A stretch of DNA of 64,000 nt from Fistulifera solaris (Eukaryota > Bacillariophyta > Bacillariophyceae > Naviculales > Stauroneidaceae). The stretch lies in contig AP026132.1 of assembly GCA_030295235.1 (NCBI GenBank), positions 577,501 through 641,500 on the forward strand, written 5' to 3'. Made by a program: the position numbers and the translations under genes. Below, one piece after another: positions 10,849 through 21,811 of this stretch; the first letter of the stretch is position 1; the number at the start of each line of letters is the position of its first letter. The notes beneath the pieces are model-generated. The model was not told the origin of the DNA. It made no database searches and saw nothing but the letters and a program-made list of their open reading frames with translations.

Positions 10849-13059
10849 TCAGGATCTGCATACTATCATAGGTAAACCTGCACGGAGTACTAGATTGTTG
10901 AATTTTTAAACGACAGTACACGCTTCGATTAAGGAGTCAAATACGGATTATGGAGTATTATTTTGGGTGGTTTAGCTAGAGACCTTTATGGTAGCTTTGA
11001 TTTTACTTCATCTTGCTACTCTAGACTCTAGAGAGACCTAAACTATACGTAGCGAAAATTTATAAGATGGGACTGTTGCTGACGCCTGTGATGAAGGCGG
11101 AAAAGTGAGGAGTCGTCGATCGTCGATCTATACTCCCGACGCGACATTGGTGGTACGACATCAGACATCATCTGTCATTCCTTCGTGGATCTATAAGTGT
11201 CGGTCCGTTCGACCATGAGAGGAACTAAGTAGATGAAACATTAAATCAAATTAACTCCAACAGACTACGGTAGCAAGAGGGCTTTCATCGCGGTTGCAAG
11301 AACTTAAAATCCCTTGCAAAGAAGAAAACGAAATGACTCATGACTCAATCCAGTCATGACAAATGTCGCCTTCACTTTGGGGCTATAGTAAGTCAATGTG
11401 TAAAATAATTATCTCGAAGGCTTTTTCACGCAACAACTGCAATAATGCATTTCAAAGAATGCGGATCGCTAGTACTATGCTTTCAACAGCTTTACATTTT
11501 TATTTTTGTTCTAGCTATGTGTTGTCAATGCAATCCTTATCGGTGTTTTTTGGATCATGAATCATGACTCATATCCAGTTGTGGCAAAGTCGCGCTCACA
11601 CTTTAGCCTATAGTAAAAATGGAAAAATCATTTTGAGAAACTTTTTCACGCCCAAAAAAATTGTGGTTGAGCATTTCAACTGAAATTATCAGCTAAACCA
11701 TTATCTTCTATTGTACGTGTTTGCATTTATTCATAGAGCTAGATCCTATGTTTTAGCATTTTTGGTGTCCATCGTTCTCCTCATTTTTTTGACTCCAAAT
11801 CTAGTCGTGTCATAGTGCCGTAAACCAACACTTTAGTCCATACTACATTGGGGCATACACTTTCGTGCCATAGAAATTCAGTTCTCCACATTGGCAATAA
11901 AGCACGTTTGTGATAAAAGATCGCGATCGAGAGGTGCGTTATTTGGCCAAATGCCTTTGATGTCGACGAAACACATCTTCGTGTATTTTTTGCAATCACT
12001 CATTAAAGAATTACAGTCGCAAAGTATTTCATCTTTTGTGTTGGACCTTGATGGAATAGCGCGGTAGTTGCTGTGATTCGAATGAGTGTTTCGAAGTTAT
12101 GAATCACCAAAGAAAAAATCAAGATTGCAAGTAAGGCAACGAAGACGAATCTTATCCCGAAAATGGATTCATTAGAGCTTTTCGTCGTTAATACAGAGCT
12201 ACGGACCTGTCTTCGTTTTGCTGTAGCCCTGCCTTGTTCTCCTTGTATTACACGCGGCTTTGTAAGGTTACCACTTCCCACCGGCGACAAAACAACAATT
12301 CACCCAACTGGAACAAGCGACGAGAGCCTTATTGCAAAAGTCGGGTACTTTAACGGAGGTGAAAACTTGATTCAAAATTGACACACACTATTGTCTACAT
12401 TGGGTACCGAACGGCTGGAATTGGCCGTCGAACGCAAGCAGGTTTACGCTATAATAAAGGTTGATGTGATTCTCGGAAGCGATGGTACTTTTAACGCCTG
12501 TTGCAAAACCATCAACTTAGTTCAGGGTTCAGAGTAACTTGATTATTTAGGAGCAACTACCAGGTTTTGACATTAATAGACTTAGGGCATAAAGCAAACC
12601 CTGTTAGGCGAAAAGAATACTCGGTAACCTTACAAGTTACAAGTATCATCGTCAAGGAAAGGTTTCTAATTGCAGGTCAACGGATACATAGATCGATTTG
12701 TAATTAAGCAATAACGGTTTTCAACGAAGCGGAACTGCCCGTTAGAACATTAAGATGAATTATACTAGGATCATATTTTGTCATGATAAAAAAGCAAAGA
12801 ATCGTCCAACACAAAATAGTACAAGAGAACATGTTTTGAGGGACTTTGCTATCTAAGAGAAAGTAGTGAAGGATGACACACCAAGGGTCATTTACACTTA
12901 TTTTCCTATACAAAATCGAAATTTTGTCGATTCGATCTTTGAAATCCTTCCCCCCACACCCCCATGCCAAAACGAAAAGATCACTTTTCGGATACCGGTA
13001 CGATAATTTGGTCAGCATTGAAACAACATCCTTAGCCGTTGGAGGCCTACCAGCGTAAA
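10849..13059. other. 2.2-kb gene-poor interval
   Basis: No gene could be supported. It contains the diverged tandem repeats at 11333-11850 (separate entry), AT-rich DNA, and a minus-strand open frame at 12003-12290 encoding a basic stretch plus one possible membrane helix. That frame lacks similarity I recognise, and I left it out as a gene. Confidence 0.45.
11333..11850 (+). repeat. Three diverged ~225-bp tandem repeat units
   Basis: Units begin near 11333, 11561 and 11781. Each opens with a TGACT...ATCCAGTC-like motif (third unit more diverged). A CACTTT[AG]G block follows about 25-35 nt later, then a TATAGTAA-like block. Units 1 and 2 also share CTTTTTCACGC about 90 nt in. A fourth, inverted copy of the opening segment is found at about 16326-16386. 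They are non-coding and could be remnants of a small non-autonomous transposon family. Confidence 0.5.
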
Positions 13060-14667
13060 ATGAATGCAGTAAATGCGAGCAATAAAATAATGGAAGGGTT
13101 GTTTGATGATCATTATTTGAAGTTCATGTCAACGGTTCATGTCAACAATCAACAGAACCCCTGCACACTGTACTACGTCGCCACAGACGAGTCGATAGAC
13201 GGAGAGGACGAGGCAATATGCGTTGGTACTCATGCTCGGTGTCTTTCTGGTTGTGCATAATCTGTACGCACTCCACAGACCCCTCATATAGCAAAGAAAT
13301 TGCTTCTATCGCCTACCATAAACTGGATCAGGAACGCGATGATTTGGGTGATCTACGTCGCCGAGAAGCAAGTGAACGAAAAAGGTGGGAAGAATACCGA
13401 ATAAGCTTGGAAGCTTCTGAAGAGCCGCACAAAGTCATTGACAACAATAGCGAAAGAAAACAAAAACCAGTAAATGGCGAGCGACCCGATTCTCATGCCT
13501 CAGCAGGTTACAAAAATCAGTCATTCCCAAACTACTCTTACTTTGACGAGGCACGTCAAACTTTCGGTATTGGTGGACTAGACGATGTCTGGAGTGAGAT
13601 AAAACGACGCATCTGGATTCCATTGCTCACTCCCCCAAACATTCTACAGGAGCTTGGACTGATATCCTCAACAACAGGTACTCGACCTGTGCAAGGGCTG
13701 CTCTTATATGGACCCCCTGGTTGTGGAAAAACATTGATTGCTAAGAATTTATCAAGGCTACTTTCTCCTTTGCGGTAAGTCGCCAAAAGATAGAATCGGG
13801 GCGACTGATTCAATTCTAATATATTCCTGATTCTTTTCAAGTCTAGACCTATATCTATGGTATCAGGGCCCGAAATACTGGAAAAGTATGTAGGTTCGAG
13901 CGAACGAAACTTACGACAAATTTTTGACCACCCACCCCCAGTTTATGACGCTATCCAAAAGAGTCAGCCGTCTTTCAGTCAAGCTCTTGAAAACACAGCC
14001 TTGCATGTTATAGGTAAGTCATGCTGACTTTTATGCGGCACCTGTAATATCACTTCCTCACTCCAAAACGATACTACCAGTATTTGATGAGTTCGATGCG
14101 ATTTCGCGACGTCGTGGGGGTGATCATCAAACGGATGCAGGTATTGCGAGAGATAGTCTAGTCAATCAGCTTCTTGCCAAAATGGACGGTATTGACCCAC
14201 TTCCAGTCCCTACTCTCGTCATAGCATTGACAAACCAGCGGCATTTGATTGACCCGGCGCTGTTGCGAGCTGGACGATTTGAAATACAGATTGAGATTCC
14301 ACCCCCTCGAAGTGTTGAGCAACGAATCAGCATACTTCAAGTGCATACAAGAGCCATGTACTCTTCAGGGCGTTTGCTAGTGCGTGATCCTCCGGAAGGT
14401 ACAGTTGCGTTTCGCATGTCCAGGACCACGTTGCAATCGCTACCAACATACCCGAAACTATTGTACGACATTGCACGCATGTGCGATGGATTTACCGGCG
14501 CATCCTTGGCCAGTGTTGTCCGAGCCGCCGCTAGTCGAGCTCTTGAGCGGGCAGTTGAATGGAATCAAACACATATAGAAGATTGCGTTGTCACCGAAGA
14601 ATACCTGAAGCAGGCGGTCGAAGAAGTGAAGTCACTAGAGCAACCTAATGAACCGTTAAAGGAATAA
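13060..14667 (+). CDS. NSF-like single-domain AAA ATPase
   Basis: Four exons: 13060-13225, 13279-13774, 13847-14013, 14081-14667. All introns are GT-AG and short (53, 72, 67 nt), and the phases match, giving 471 aa. The first 140 residues are charged and partly coiled-coil (LDQERDDLGDLRRREASERKRW). One AAA module follows: IGGLDDVWSEI, Walker A GPPGCGKT (about residue 200), SGPEILEKYVG, Walker B VIVFDEFD (about 277-282), and a second region of homology ending DPALLRAGRFE. Motif spacing and the VSGPEILxKYVG phrase match the D1 domain of NSF/Sec18, but there is no NSF N-domain and no D2. Its role is therefore likely remodelling of a membrane or SNARE-type complex, with the substrate unknown. It could alternatively be called a VPS4/NSF-related orphan. 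Confidence 0.85.
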
Positions 14668-14758
14668 TGATTTTGCTTGAAAGCTTCCACATTTACTTAA
14701 CTACACATAATAAAAGTTAGTCGTTACAAAGCAAATCGCTTGACGGAACAAAGCAAAT

Positions 14759-15918
14759 CTATTTTCTCTTTCGTTGGCTGATTTCTTTGTCAACCTTCTT
14801 CTGAATCATTTTGTGGACAAGCTTATCGGCTTTGGCTTTTTTCTTTGAAACACCACTTTTGTGCGGAGTCGTCGTCTTTGGTGCACCGCGAGCTCGCTTC
14901 TTTTTCTCTTTACTCGCTTTCTCATCTTTAGCTAGCAGTCGTCGAAGAGCTCCGACAACTTTAGCTTTATCTTCCGCAACTCTGCCATCGCTTCCACCAG
15001 GCTTCGTTTTACTTTTTTGTGGTTTCTCTTCTCTGATAGTGACGGAAGTCTTGCCCACAGTTTGCTGTTCTTTGCTCTTTCGTTTTTCTTTGCGACAAGG
15101 CATTACCCGAAGCTCCCTATCTTTGTATTTTGTGCCGGGCACACATCTCAGGGCGGTTGCTTGAAGTGCACTGCTAGTGAATAAAACATAGCCAAACCCT
15201 TTCGAGGCAAACGTTTCCTTGTCCCGAATGACTCGCACGGCTTCAATATCTTCTTCTTCGCAACTACAGTGCTTGGCGAAGTGTTGATGCAAACCCGTTT
15301 CAGCATCAGCATCATCAAAGGGAAGATTTCCTACGAAAACCGCTCGTTTCGTATTTTCTGTCCAACTCGGGACAGCAGTATCCACCCGAATGCGCCTTCC
15401 GTCTTCTAGTTTGGTGTTGTTGAGTAGTAAAGCCTTTTGTACGGCGTCGTCGGTCTCAAAGAGCACATAACCGTGTACCGATGCTTTGACATTTGCATTC
15501 AGTTTTCCTGTCAGAAAAGCAGCCTTTTTCACCAAATCCGGATCACGTGCTCTCGCAACCCTCACTGGAGTTATAGCCGCGGATCGGATACGCGTGGTCA
15601 CGACCTTGCCACAGCTGGCAAAGAGATTTCCTAAATGTTTACGTGTCATGTCGACAGGGAGATTTCCCACAAAAATAGTTAACTTCTCCTGTCTTTCTTG
15701 CTCTTCTTTTTCACTCTCTCATCCTCCTTCTTTTGTCGCTTCGCCGATGGATTAAAAGTTTCTTTTCTGTCTTCTTCATGTCTCTTGGTTGTAAATATTG
15801 TCGTATCTGTCTCTCCGTTTTCGATAGGCGGATGATGGTGAGCTTTCTCGTTAAACAGCTCCAAAGAAACCGGCTTCTCCTCGCGATCACCAAATATTGA
15901 GGTGAGTAATGATGCCAT
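14759..15918 (-). CDS. RBM34/Nop12-like nucleolar RNA-binding protein
   Basis: About 386 aa with two RRM domains. RRM1 starts at FVGNLPVDMTRK and continues through VHGYVLFETDDAV. RRM2 starts at AVFVGNLPFDD and continues through SKGFGYVLFTSS. The acidic/basic N-terminus and a long Lys-rich C-terminus (KKKRARGAPKTT, KKKAKADK) are typical of nucleolar proteins. Nop12/RBM34 act in 60S ribosome assembly (5.8S rRNA processing). The frame changes near 15700, in an A-run between the N-terminal KKEDERVKK segment and the EKLTIFVGN start of RRM1; one base appears to be missing. The start at 15918 (MASLLTSIFG) matches the short N-terminus common in this family. The 3' end lies 91 nt from that of the convergent AAA gene. 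Confidence 0.85.
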
Positions 15919-16532
15919 TTCGAATACTTCTTATGAATTGATAGGGCAGCACTTCAATGGGTAATAGGAGGCTTGTCGTTATTGTTGCGGAACTTTTTTT
16001 TTCTGCAGACGACGCAGCAGGTTTTTGGTTGGTGTGTTTTATGATCTTTCGCGGTCTTCCGGAGGATGGACAGGTCACTATGATGTACAGTATACTGTAG
16101 CGAGTAGATGACGCACCTTCTCAGACTTAACTGATGTTCGGTCCCGTCAAATGTTTCTCACTATCTTTATTACCACCATTCGACTCATGGTTGCGAGAGG
16201 CGTTGACTATAAATCAGTTATTTCTTCAATAGTGAATGACTTTTGTGAATAAAAGCTTACCGAGTAATCCTTATTATTTTCATGGTGCTAAAGTAAACAA
16301 CATTACAACATCAAGCGTAAAACTATGAATTACTATACATCCAAAGTGTATGGGACACATCCCCGCGACTGGATGTCAGTCACGAAAAGGTGACCGTTGA
16401 CCGCCTTGCGCATTTTTATTGCGCTGCTATTTCTGCGCATTCGACTATTGAAACAATTGCAATATACTGATACTGGTACGTTTCTTAATTACCAAATGCA
16501 CTTGAGATCTTTTCCAAGCATTATTCAACATC
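15919..16532. promoter_or_regulatory. Divergent intergenic region between RBM34-like and HMG genes
   Basis: 614 nt between two divergent starts. It includes the inverted copy of the 11.3-kb repeat at 16326-16386 and is otherwise AT-rich. No specific promoter element can be named. Confidence 0.4.
16326..16386 (-). repeat. Inverted copy of the dispersed ATCCAGTC/CACTTTGG repeat
   Basis: Read on the minus strand, this segment carries TGACT-x5-TCCAGTC, then GATGTGTCCC, CACTTTGG and TATAGTAATTC. The order and spacing match unit 1 of the array at 11333. The match decays outside about 60 bp. Confidence 0.5.
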
Positions 16533-17649
16533 ATGGCCGCTTTGGTAAGTGCTCGTTTAATTAAACGCAATGGTGTGTTTTACTGTAAGCGTTGATTCAT
16601 TGTTGATACCATTCCCTTACCTCGTACTTTTTGTCTTGGCTGTCTATGTTTTTCTCGTTAACTGTGGTTGTATAAACTTATACGACGCAACAACCCACAG
16701 GACGATGAATTGAGTGTGTTTGAGAATTCCGAGGACGCAGGGGTTGATGGTATTGAGACACTCCCCCTGCAGGACTCAAAGACGAAGAAAAAGAGACAAG
16801 GTCCCACTCTGCGAAAGGCTCCGCAGGCTCCAAAACGATTTAAAAGTTCATACATTTGCTTCTTTACGGCCAAGCAAAGTGAGATTAAGAAAGAATTGGG
16901 AGAAGGTGCGAGCATTGAATCTATATCGAAGCGCTCGTCAGAATTGTGGAGGAATCTTTCGCCAGAAGACCGAAAACACTGGGACGATGTTGCTGCTAAG
17001 GACAAGCAGCGGTTTCTGGACGAAAAGAGGGCTTACATAGGACCATGGAAAGTGTCATGTAGGAGAAAGAAGAAGGACCCTACTGGTAAGTCTGTGATAT
17101 GTCGATTGCATGAGATAGAGGTACGAAACTAACGAGCCGTTCAGCACCTCGCCGACCTATGTCAGCCTTCTTGTTCTTTAGCATGGGCAAACGAAAGGAG
17201 CTGAGTGAGAAAAATCCTGACATGAAGAACACGGAAATTTCACGCATTTTGGGTCAGATGTGGCGCTCACTCACTGATGATGAACGCCATCCTTTTGTGC
17301 AGAAAGAAAAAGACGAACGGGAAAAGTACACGGCAGCAATGAATGCTTGGAAGCAAAAGAAAGACGAAGACATGCAGAAAACTCAAAATAATCCAACGAT
17401 TGGCATTCCTCCTGGTATGAATCTATCTTTTATGTTTCATGGTCCTTATGCTGCCAGGTTGGGATGCCCGCCGATAGCCTACCCTTTGCGGCAAATGCGA
17501 AACAGCCCATTGTTCTAGGTCCGACCGGAATGCCTCACTGGAAGCCCCCCTCACAAGTAACAAGAGTCACTCCTCGTCCAGCGAATCAGCCACAACTCAA
17601 TCTAGCAATTTTTGATGACATGATGCCCCCAGACCCCACCTTTGATTGA
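16533..17649 (+). CDS. Protein with two HMG boxes
   Basis: Architectural DNA-binding protein, about 300 aa. Exons are 16533-16544 (only MAAL), 16701-17085 and 17145-17649, with GT-AG introns of 156 and 59 nt in consistent phase. HMG box 1 runs from PKRFKSSYICFFTAKQ to HWDDVAAKDKQRF. Box 2 runs from APRRPMSAFLFFSMGKRKEL through ISRILGQMWRSL to YTAAMNAWKQKK. The tail is Pro-rich, with an acidic end (FDDMMPPDPTFD). The frame changes near 17458-17466, in a G-run right after GPYAARL; the following frame (MPADSLPFAANAKQPIVLG) is clearly coding, so one base is likely missing. The tiny first exon is supported by an exact splice consensus and an ATG. Its role is probably chromatin or transcription. 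Confidence 0.85.
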
Positions 17650-17731
17650 TAATAATGTCAACGTGCTCTCGGACGCGTCTATCACCACTTGTAACACTAC
17701 TTTCTAGCATTTTCTACTTCAATCTATCTTT

Positions 17732-18976
17732 TCAAAGTACTCTTTTCATGCAATGATTTTCGTGCTGGAGACGAGCTCTTTTTTGCAGAAATACTTTGTT
17801 GCAAAAGGAGCATTCATGGGACGACTGACCAGAGCGATCGGTCTGCGGCAAAAAGCTATCCTGGTGATTTTTTAGGGCTTGATCCGGAGATGAACCAAAC
17901 AACCGAGCATTGCAAATACGACAGCTTTCGTGGGGTACAATAACTGGCTTTTCTGCGTTCGTTTGGTTTGAGGTTTGGCACCAATCAGGACGGATTGATT
18001 TATGAATGGCTCGGTGTTGGGCATTAATATGATCTTCCAATCCTTGAGCGCTTTCAAACACACGGATAAAGCCCACACGAGAACATAGGTCGCATGATAC
18101 TTTTGAGTCTCGCTTTCGTTTGCTATGTTTGCACCGAATATGGCTCTGGACGGAACGCTCTTCGGAGAATACCTTGCCGCAGAAAGGGCAGGGATGAGTA
18201 TCTGACGATTGCTGGTGATCCTGTTTCGCTTCTTCAGTATGATCTCCTTCTTTTGCTGTAGAAGGTCGGGAAAATAACCATCCAACATACTTTTCCCATT
18301 GCGGATCAGGGGTATCTAGTAGGCGCTGAAACACAAATGTTTCGCTTGTACCAAGAACTCGGTTTGCAAATGATTTTCCCGTTTGATGTCGGCGTAGCGC
18401 ATAGTACGTTCTTTGGCTACTCTCTTTGTTCTTCGGTGGCTGCGGTGGCTGAAATGGACCACGCCAAACCAGTCTCATTCCCTGTTGCTCGGCAGCCTTC
18501 TCACAATCCCATCGTTCGTACTGACCGCGAGCCAACGTCAGGAGAAAGATCCCATCAGCAGCAATCAAATAATGCCACACAGAATGAAATAGGTGACAGA
18601 GAAAATTGTAATGAAGCTTGGCGTTTTCGGTCGCTAAGTGCGGATGATTGAAGAGGATGATTTGCGCTGGTAAGTGTGATGCTAGAGTGGAAGGAAAATC
18701 TATTGCATTCACGTCGTGCTCGACCGTCACTGAGAAGGATCCATCATCAACAAATTTGCTCAATTGATTCAAAATAAACGGAGTATCGCGATATTTGGAT
18801 GTCAAACTCGACAGCGAATCCAGCCCTGTACACAAAAGCTTTCGACGCTGCGGAGTGCGGTCTTTGTTGTCACGACGCGTTGCACCCGAAAGCCAACCCG
18901 CCAAATCGAGCGAAAAAGTGAAATCACCGTCTCCTAATGTCATATATTTCATGCATTCTTCTCGTTGCCAAGACAT
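17732..18976 (-). CDS. BMT5-like rRNA uridine methyltransferase domain fused to C2H2 zinc fingers
   Basis: 414 aa in a single exon. Residues about 10-200 match the Rossmann-like DUF2431 domain of yeast Bmt5 (25S rRNA m3U methyltransferase): YMTLGDGDFTFSLDLA at the start, an ILFNHPHLATENAKLHYNFL loop, then FHSVWHYL and LTLARGQYERWD. The C-terminal half carries C2H2-type fingers: CPFCGKVFSEERSVQSHIRCKH, a CDLCSRVGF-x-H-x4-H finger, a CRICNARLF-x-H element lacking a clean second His, and CSFCNKVFLQKRARLQHENHC. Plant and algal relatives with extra zinc fingers exist, so the fusion may be ancestral. It probably acts in the nucleolus or cytosol on large-subunit rRNA. It shares a 175-nt divergent promoter with the RCE1 gene. 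Confidence 0.85.
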   Translation of the reverse strand: MSWQREECMKYMTLGDGDFTFSLDLAGWLSGATRRDNKDRTPQRRKLLCTGLDSLSSLTSKYRDTPFILNQLSKFVDDGSFSVTVEHDVNAIDFPSTLASHLPAQIILFNHPHLATENAKLHYNFLCHLFHSVWHYLIAADGIFLLTLARGQYERWDCEKAAEQQGMRLVWRGPFQPPQPPKNKESSQRTYYALRRHQTGKSFANRVLGTSETFVFQRLLDTPDPQWEKYVGWLFSRPSTAKEGDHTEEAKQDHQQSSDTHPCPFCGKVFSEERSVQSHIRCKHSKRKRDSKVSCDLCSRVGFIRVFESAQGLEDHINAQHRAIHKSIRPDWCQTSNQTNAEKPVIVPHESCRICNARLFGSSPDQALKNHQDSFLPQTDRSGQSSHECSFCNKVFLQKRARLQHENHCMKRVL

Positions 18977-19151
18977 TCTATTGATATTTACTCATTAATA
19001 CGGCGGACGACGACGTGTAAGGAAAAAAAAATAACGCGACCCTACATTAGTCCCGTCAGATTCCAGTCCCTAGTATTGCAGACGCTATGCGACAGCCGCA
19101 AGGAGAGCGCGGCGCGGAGAGAATTTTTGAATTTTGACGACGACGCGAAGA
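18977..19151. promoter_or_regulatory. 175-nt bidirectional promoter region
   Basis: Separates the divergent starts of the BMT5-like gene (18976, minus) and RCE1 (19152, plus). An A-rich tract lies at 19021-19033. No TATA box is evident. Confidence 0.4.
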
Positions 19152-20171
19152 ATGTCCCCTCTAGCATTTAATATCAAACTAGACAAATTAGAAATCAATT
19201 TAAAAGTAATCAACGTCGAAAAGAAAATGCCTTTCAGTGATCAGCTGGAGCGCTTACCGCTGTCGACAGCCCTAGCGTATTGCAGCATCCTTTCCACATC
19301 TTTCGTGGGCTCTCTCTACTGTTTCGTCCCTTCACATATTCGACATCTTGAACGCGACAATCACCTACAAATTAAATGGAGAACAGCTGCTACAACTTTT
19401 GTGTGCGTTGTGTCTACGTGGGCTCTTCCTTACATAATTCCGACGAAAGAGAGCTCATCGTTGACCTGGCGACAATCTGTACGAGCCATTCTGGGGGTCA
19501 TCTCGCACACGGCCTTGCTGTACTTGGGACCCATTACGCAAATGATTGTTCAAGTGACAATAGCCACACGCAAGAAGCAACAGGATCATCAGCAACGATC
19601 CCCTGTGACCTGTTTGTATTCTTTTCCCTCTCTCTTTTGCAAAATATGGCATTCTGCTTTCATCGCCCCTATCACACATTCGCTCACAACATCTTCAAAC
19701 GAACGATGGGTCTGTCTTCGCAATCGCATCATTGCACCCATTACAGAGGAAATATTGTTTCGGAGGTGCATCGTATCGATCCTTTGCTCGACCGTGATGG
19801 ATACCTCTCGTATCGTCGTTGTCGCGCCCATCTTTTTTGGTTCGGCTCATTTGCATCATGCCATCTCGCGCTGGCATCAAGCCCCGCTGCGAACAATACT
19901 CCTACAAACCGTTGTCCAATTCATGTACACGAGTGTGTTTGGAGCTTATTCCGCCTATATCTACCTTCGAACAGGTTCCATAGTTGCTATTGTACTGTCG
20001 CACGCATTCTGCAATGGAATGGGGCTACCTGATTTAGACTTTGCTCGACCTTTTTCGTCCCTGTATGCTCATCGGTATATTTTGGGGATGGCTCATTTGG
20101 GAGGAATAGTGTGCTTTCAAAAAGGGTTTCATTCTGACTGGTTATTACCGAACTATCGCATATCACAATAA
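19152..20171 (+). CDS. RCE1: CAAX prenyl protease 2 (RCE1-type, CPBP family)
   Basis: ER-membrane protease that removes the last three residues of prenylated CAAX proteins. It is 339 aa from the ATG at 19152; a second in-frame ATG at about 19227 (MPFSDQ) would also work. Several hydrophobic segments are visible. The catalytic signature of the ABI/CPBP family is present: a EEILFRR motif (Glu-Glu at APITEEILFRR), FFGSAHLHHA, and LSHAFCNGMGLP (third conserved His). The spacing of these three motifs fits eukaryotic RCE1. The 3' end converges with the surface-protein gene, leaving only 76 nt. Confidence 0.9.
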   Translation: MSPLAFNIKLDKLEINLKVINVEKKMPFSDQLERLPLSTALAYCSILSTSFVGSLYCFVPSHIRHLERDNHLQIKWRTAATTFVCVVSTWALPYIIPTKESSSLTWRQSVRAILGVISHTALLYLGPITQMIVQVTIATRKKQQDHQQRSPVTCLYSFPSLFCKIWHSAFIAPITHSLTTSSNERWVCLRNRIIAPITEEILFRRCIVSILCSTVMDTSRIVVVAPIFFGSAHLHHAISRWHQAPLRTILLQTVVQFMYTSVFGAYSAYIYLRTGSIVAIVLSHAFCNGMGLPDLDFARPFSSLYAHRYILGMAHLGGIVCFQKGFHSDWLLPNYRISQ

Positions 20172-20247
20172 CATTATATCTTTTAAAGATTACAAATTTG
20201 CCCCATGTCGCGCTTCGCTGTCAATTTAGCGGATTAGCACATTACTA

Positions 20248-21811
20248 CTACACAAAGAAAACAAAAGCAATAAGTGCCGCCACTGACATCAACACCGGTG
20301 TTCTCGACGTAGCTCCCGAAGAACCATCTACTGGAGCTGGAGCTGGACCGGGAGCTGGACCAGGAGCCGGATCAGGAGTTGGACCTCGACCAGACGCACA
20401 TTCGGTTGCTTCATACTCAATGCACTCGTGATTGTCCTCTTCGCCCGCAAAGATGAACGGACACGACAGCAGATCATCTTCGGTTACGTAATTTCCAGAG
20501 TGCTCGGTAAGTTGATCTGGGCTGGCAAGAACTACGGGCCCCTTTCCGATGAAATTGTTATCGATAAAACAATTGTTTTTCAATGTAATTGTGGAACCAG
20601 TCGTCACACTTATAGCGTATCCACTCTGTGGCAGAGAAGGAAAAGTTAGTTTCGAGTGCACAGCAAAAACTAAACAAGTCGCCCATTTAGCACGTATTCC
20701 TCAACTCACCACATCTTCCGGATTGCCGTATGAATTATTGTAAAAGTGCAATTCTCGAATGTCGCTACATCGTAACTTTCTTGAATAGTAACTATTCCAA
20801 ACCGTAGAAGATCTCCGTGCACTGGTTCGCCTTGCTCGTTGTGTTGAAAAGTGCAACCTTCAAAAACATATTCTTGCAATTTCCAGTCGACACCAAGTTG
20901 CAACTTTCTCTCTTCCCCTCGCACAACGCTAGCATCCTCCATAGGAGCTACGGCGAAAGCGTCGGAGGTCAGAAAGGGGTCCGCAACACTTTTTTCTCCA
21001 TTGAGGAGCTTGGTGTACTCGAGAATGCTCCAATACGCTCTTTCTTCAAGACTTAGACCTTCCATTAATGTATCCATTAGCCTTCGCGAGTCATCCATCG
21101 AAGGACCATTATGGAATGACGCTATTGGTGAAGCACCTTTGTGCCCCTGCAAGATAATATAACTATCAGCATACCACAAATACACGCCTTTAGCAAACAG
21201 GCTCAACAGGTAACACTCACCTCGAAGATACAGTTTCGAAACACAACAGATCCTCCGTTGACCAATAGCGCAGCGGATGAAATAGCATTTTTGAATGTGA
21301 TACCTTCAAATACTGCGTTTTCGGGCTGTTCATTGAACACGGGGTAGACGTTTAATACTTGCAAGTTACCACCCACGAGCGTACAATTATTGTTCGGATT
21401 ACCGTCCGGCCCGCACTGAATCTTCGCATTGCTTCTAGGATGAAGAGGCGCTTGGCCGTCTAAACAGCACAGCTGACCAGCCTCCGTTGCAACTCCAACC
21501 TCGAAAACAGTATTGCTGCAAAGGGTGTATGTCTCCGGCGTAAATGCGTTTTTCAATGCAAGATGCTCTCGAAGGATAGTGGTATTATCGTAACACTCAA
21601 GTTTCTCAGGCACCGGTGGTGATGTCGCGTTCACCTGCGGGCTGGCCGATGGTGCTGGAGCTGGGGTTTGCGTTCCTTCCGTCGAATTGACGGCAGGTGC
21701 CACCGTCGGTTCGACTGGATCAGGCTCGACCGTTGAGTCTGTCGCATTCTGGCCCAGCGCCGATGAGAACAACAGAATTGCGGCCAACAAGCCCTTGGGA
21801 AGAAATATCAT
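20248..21811 (-). CDS. Secreted, probably GPI-anchored surface protein
   Basis: Three exons on the minus strand: 21811-21221, 21146-20710, 20623-20248. Introns are 74 and 86 nt and phases are consistent with 467 aa. Residues 1-20 are a signal peptide (FLPKGLLAAILLFSSALG). A Pro/Thr/Ser-rich linker follows (TPAPAPSASP), then a domain with N-glycosylation sites and repeated short strands such as VFEGITFKNA, VVFRNCIFE, YVFEGCTFQHN, TFENCTFTII and LKNNCFIDNNF. These repeats are typical of a right-handed parallel beta-helix (pectin-lyase-like). A GPAPGPAPGPAPAP spacer and a terminal hydrophobic segment (LMSVAALIAFVFFV) after a small-residue cluster suggest a GPI anchor. Likely cell-wall or frustule-surface; ligand or enzyme activity is unknown. 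Confidence 0.75.

Noticed and set aside
12003-12290. Minus-strand 95-codon frame with a basic N-terminus and one hydrophobic segment
   Set aside because: No family similarity, no supporting neighbour or splice sites, and it lies in a repeat-bearing gene-poor stretch.
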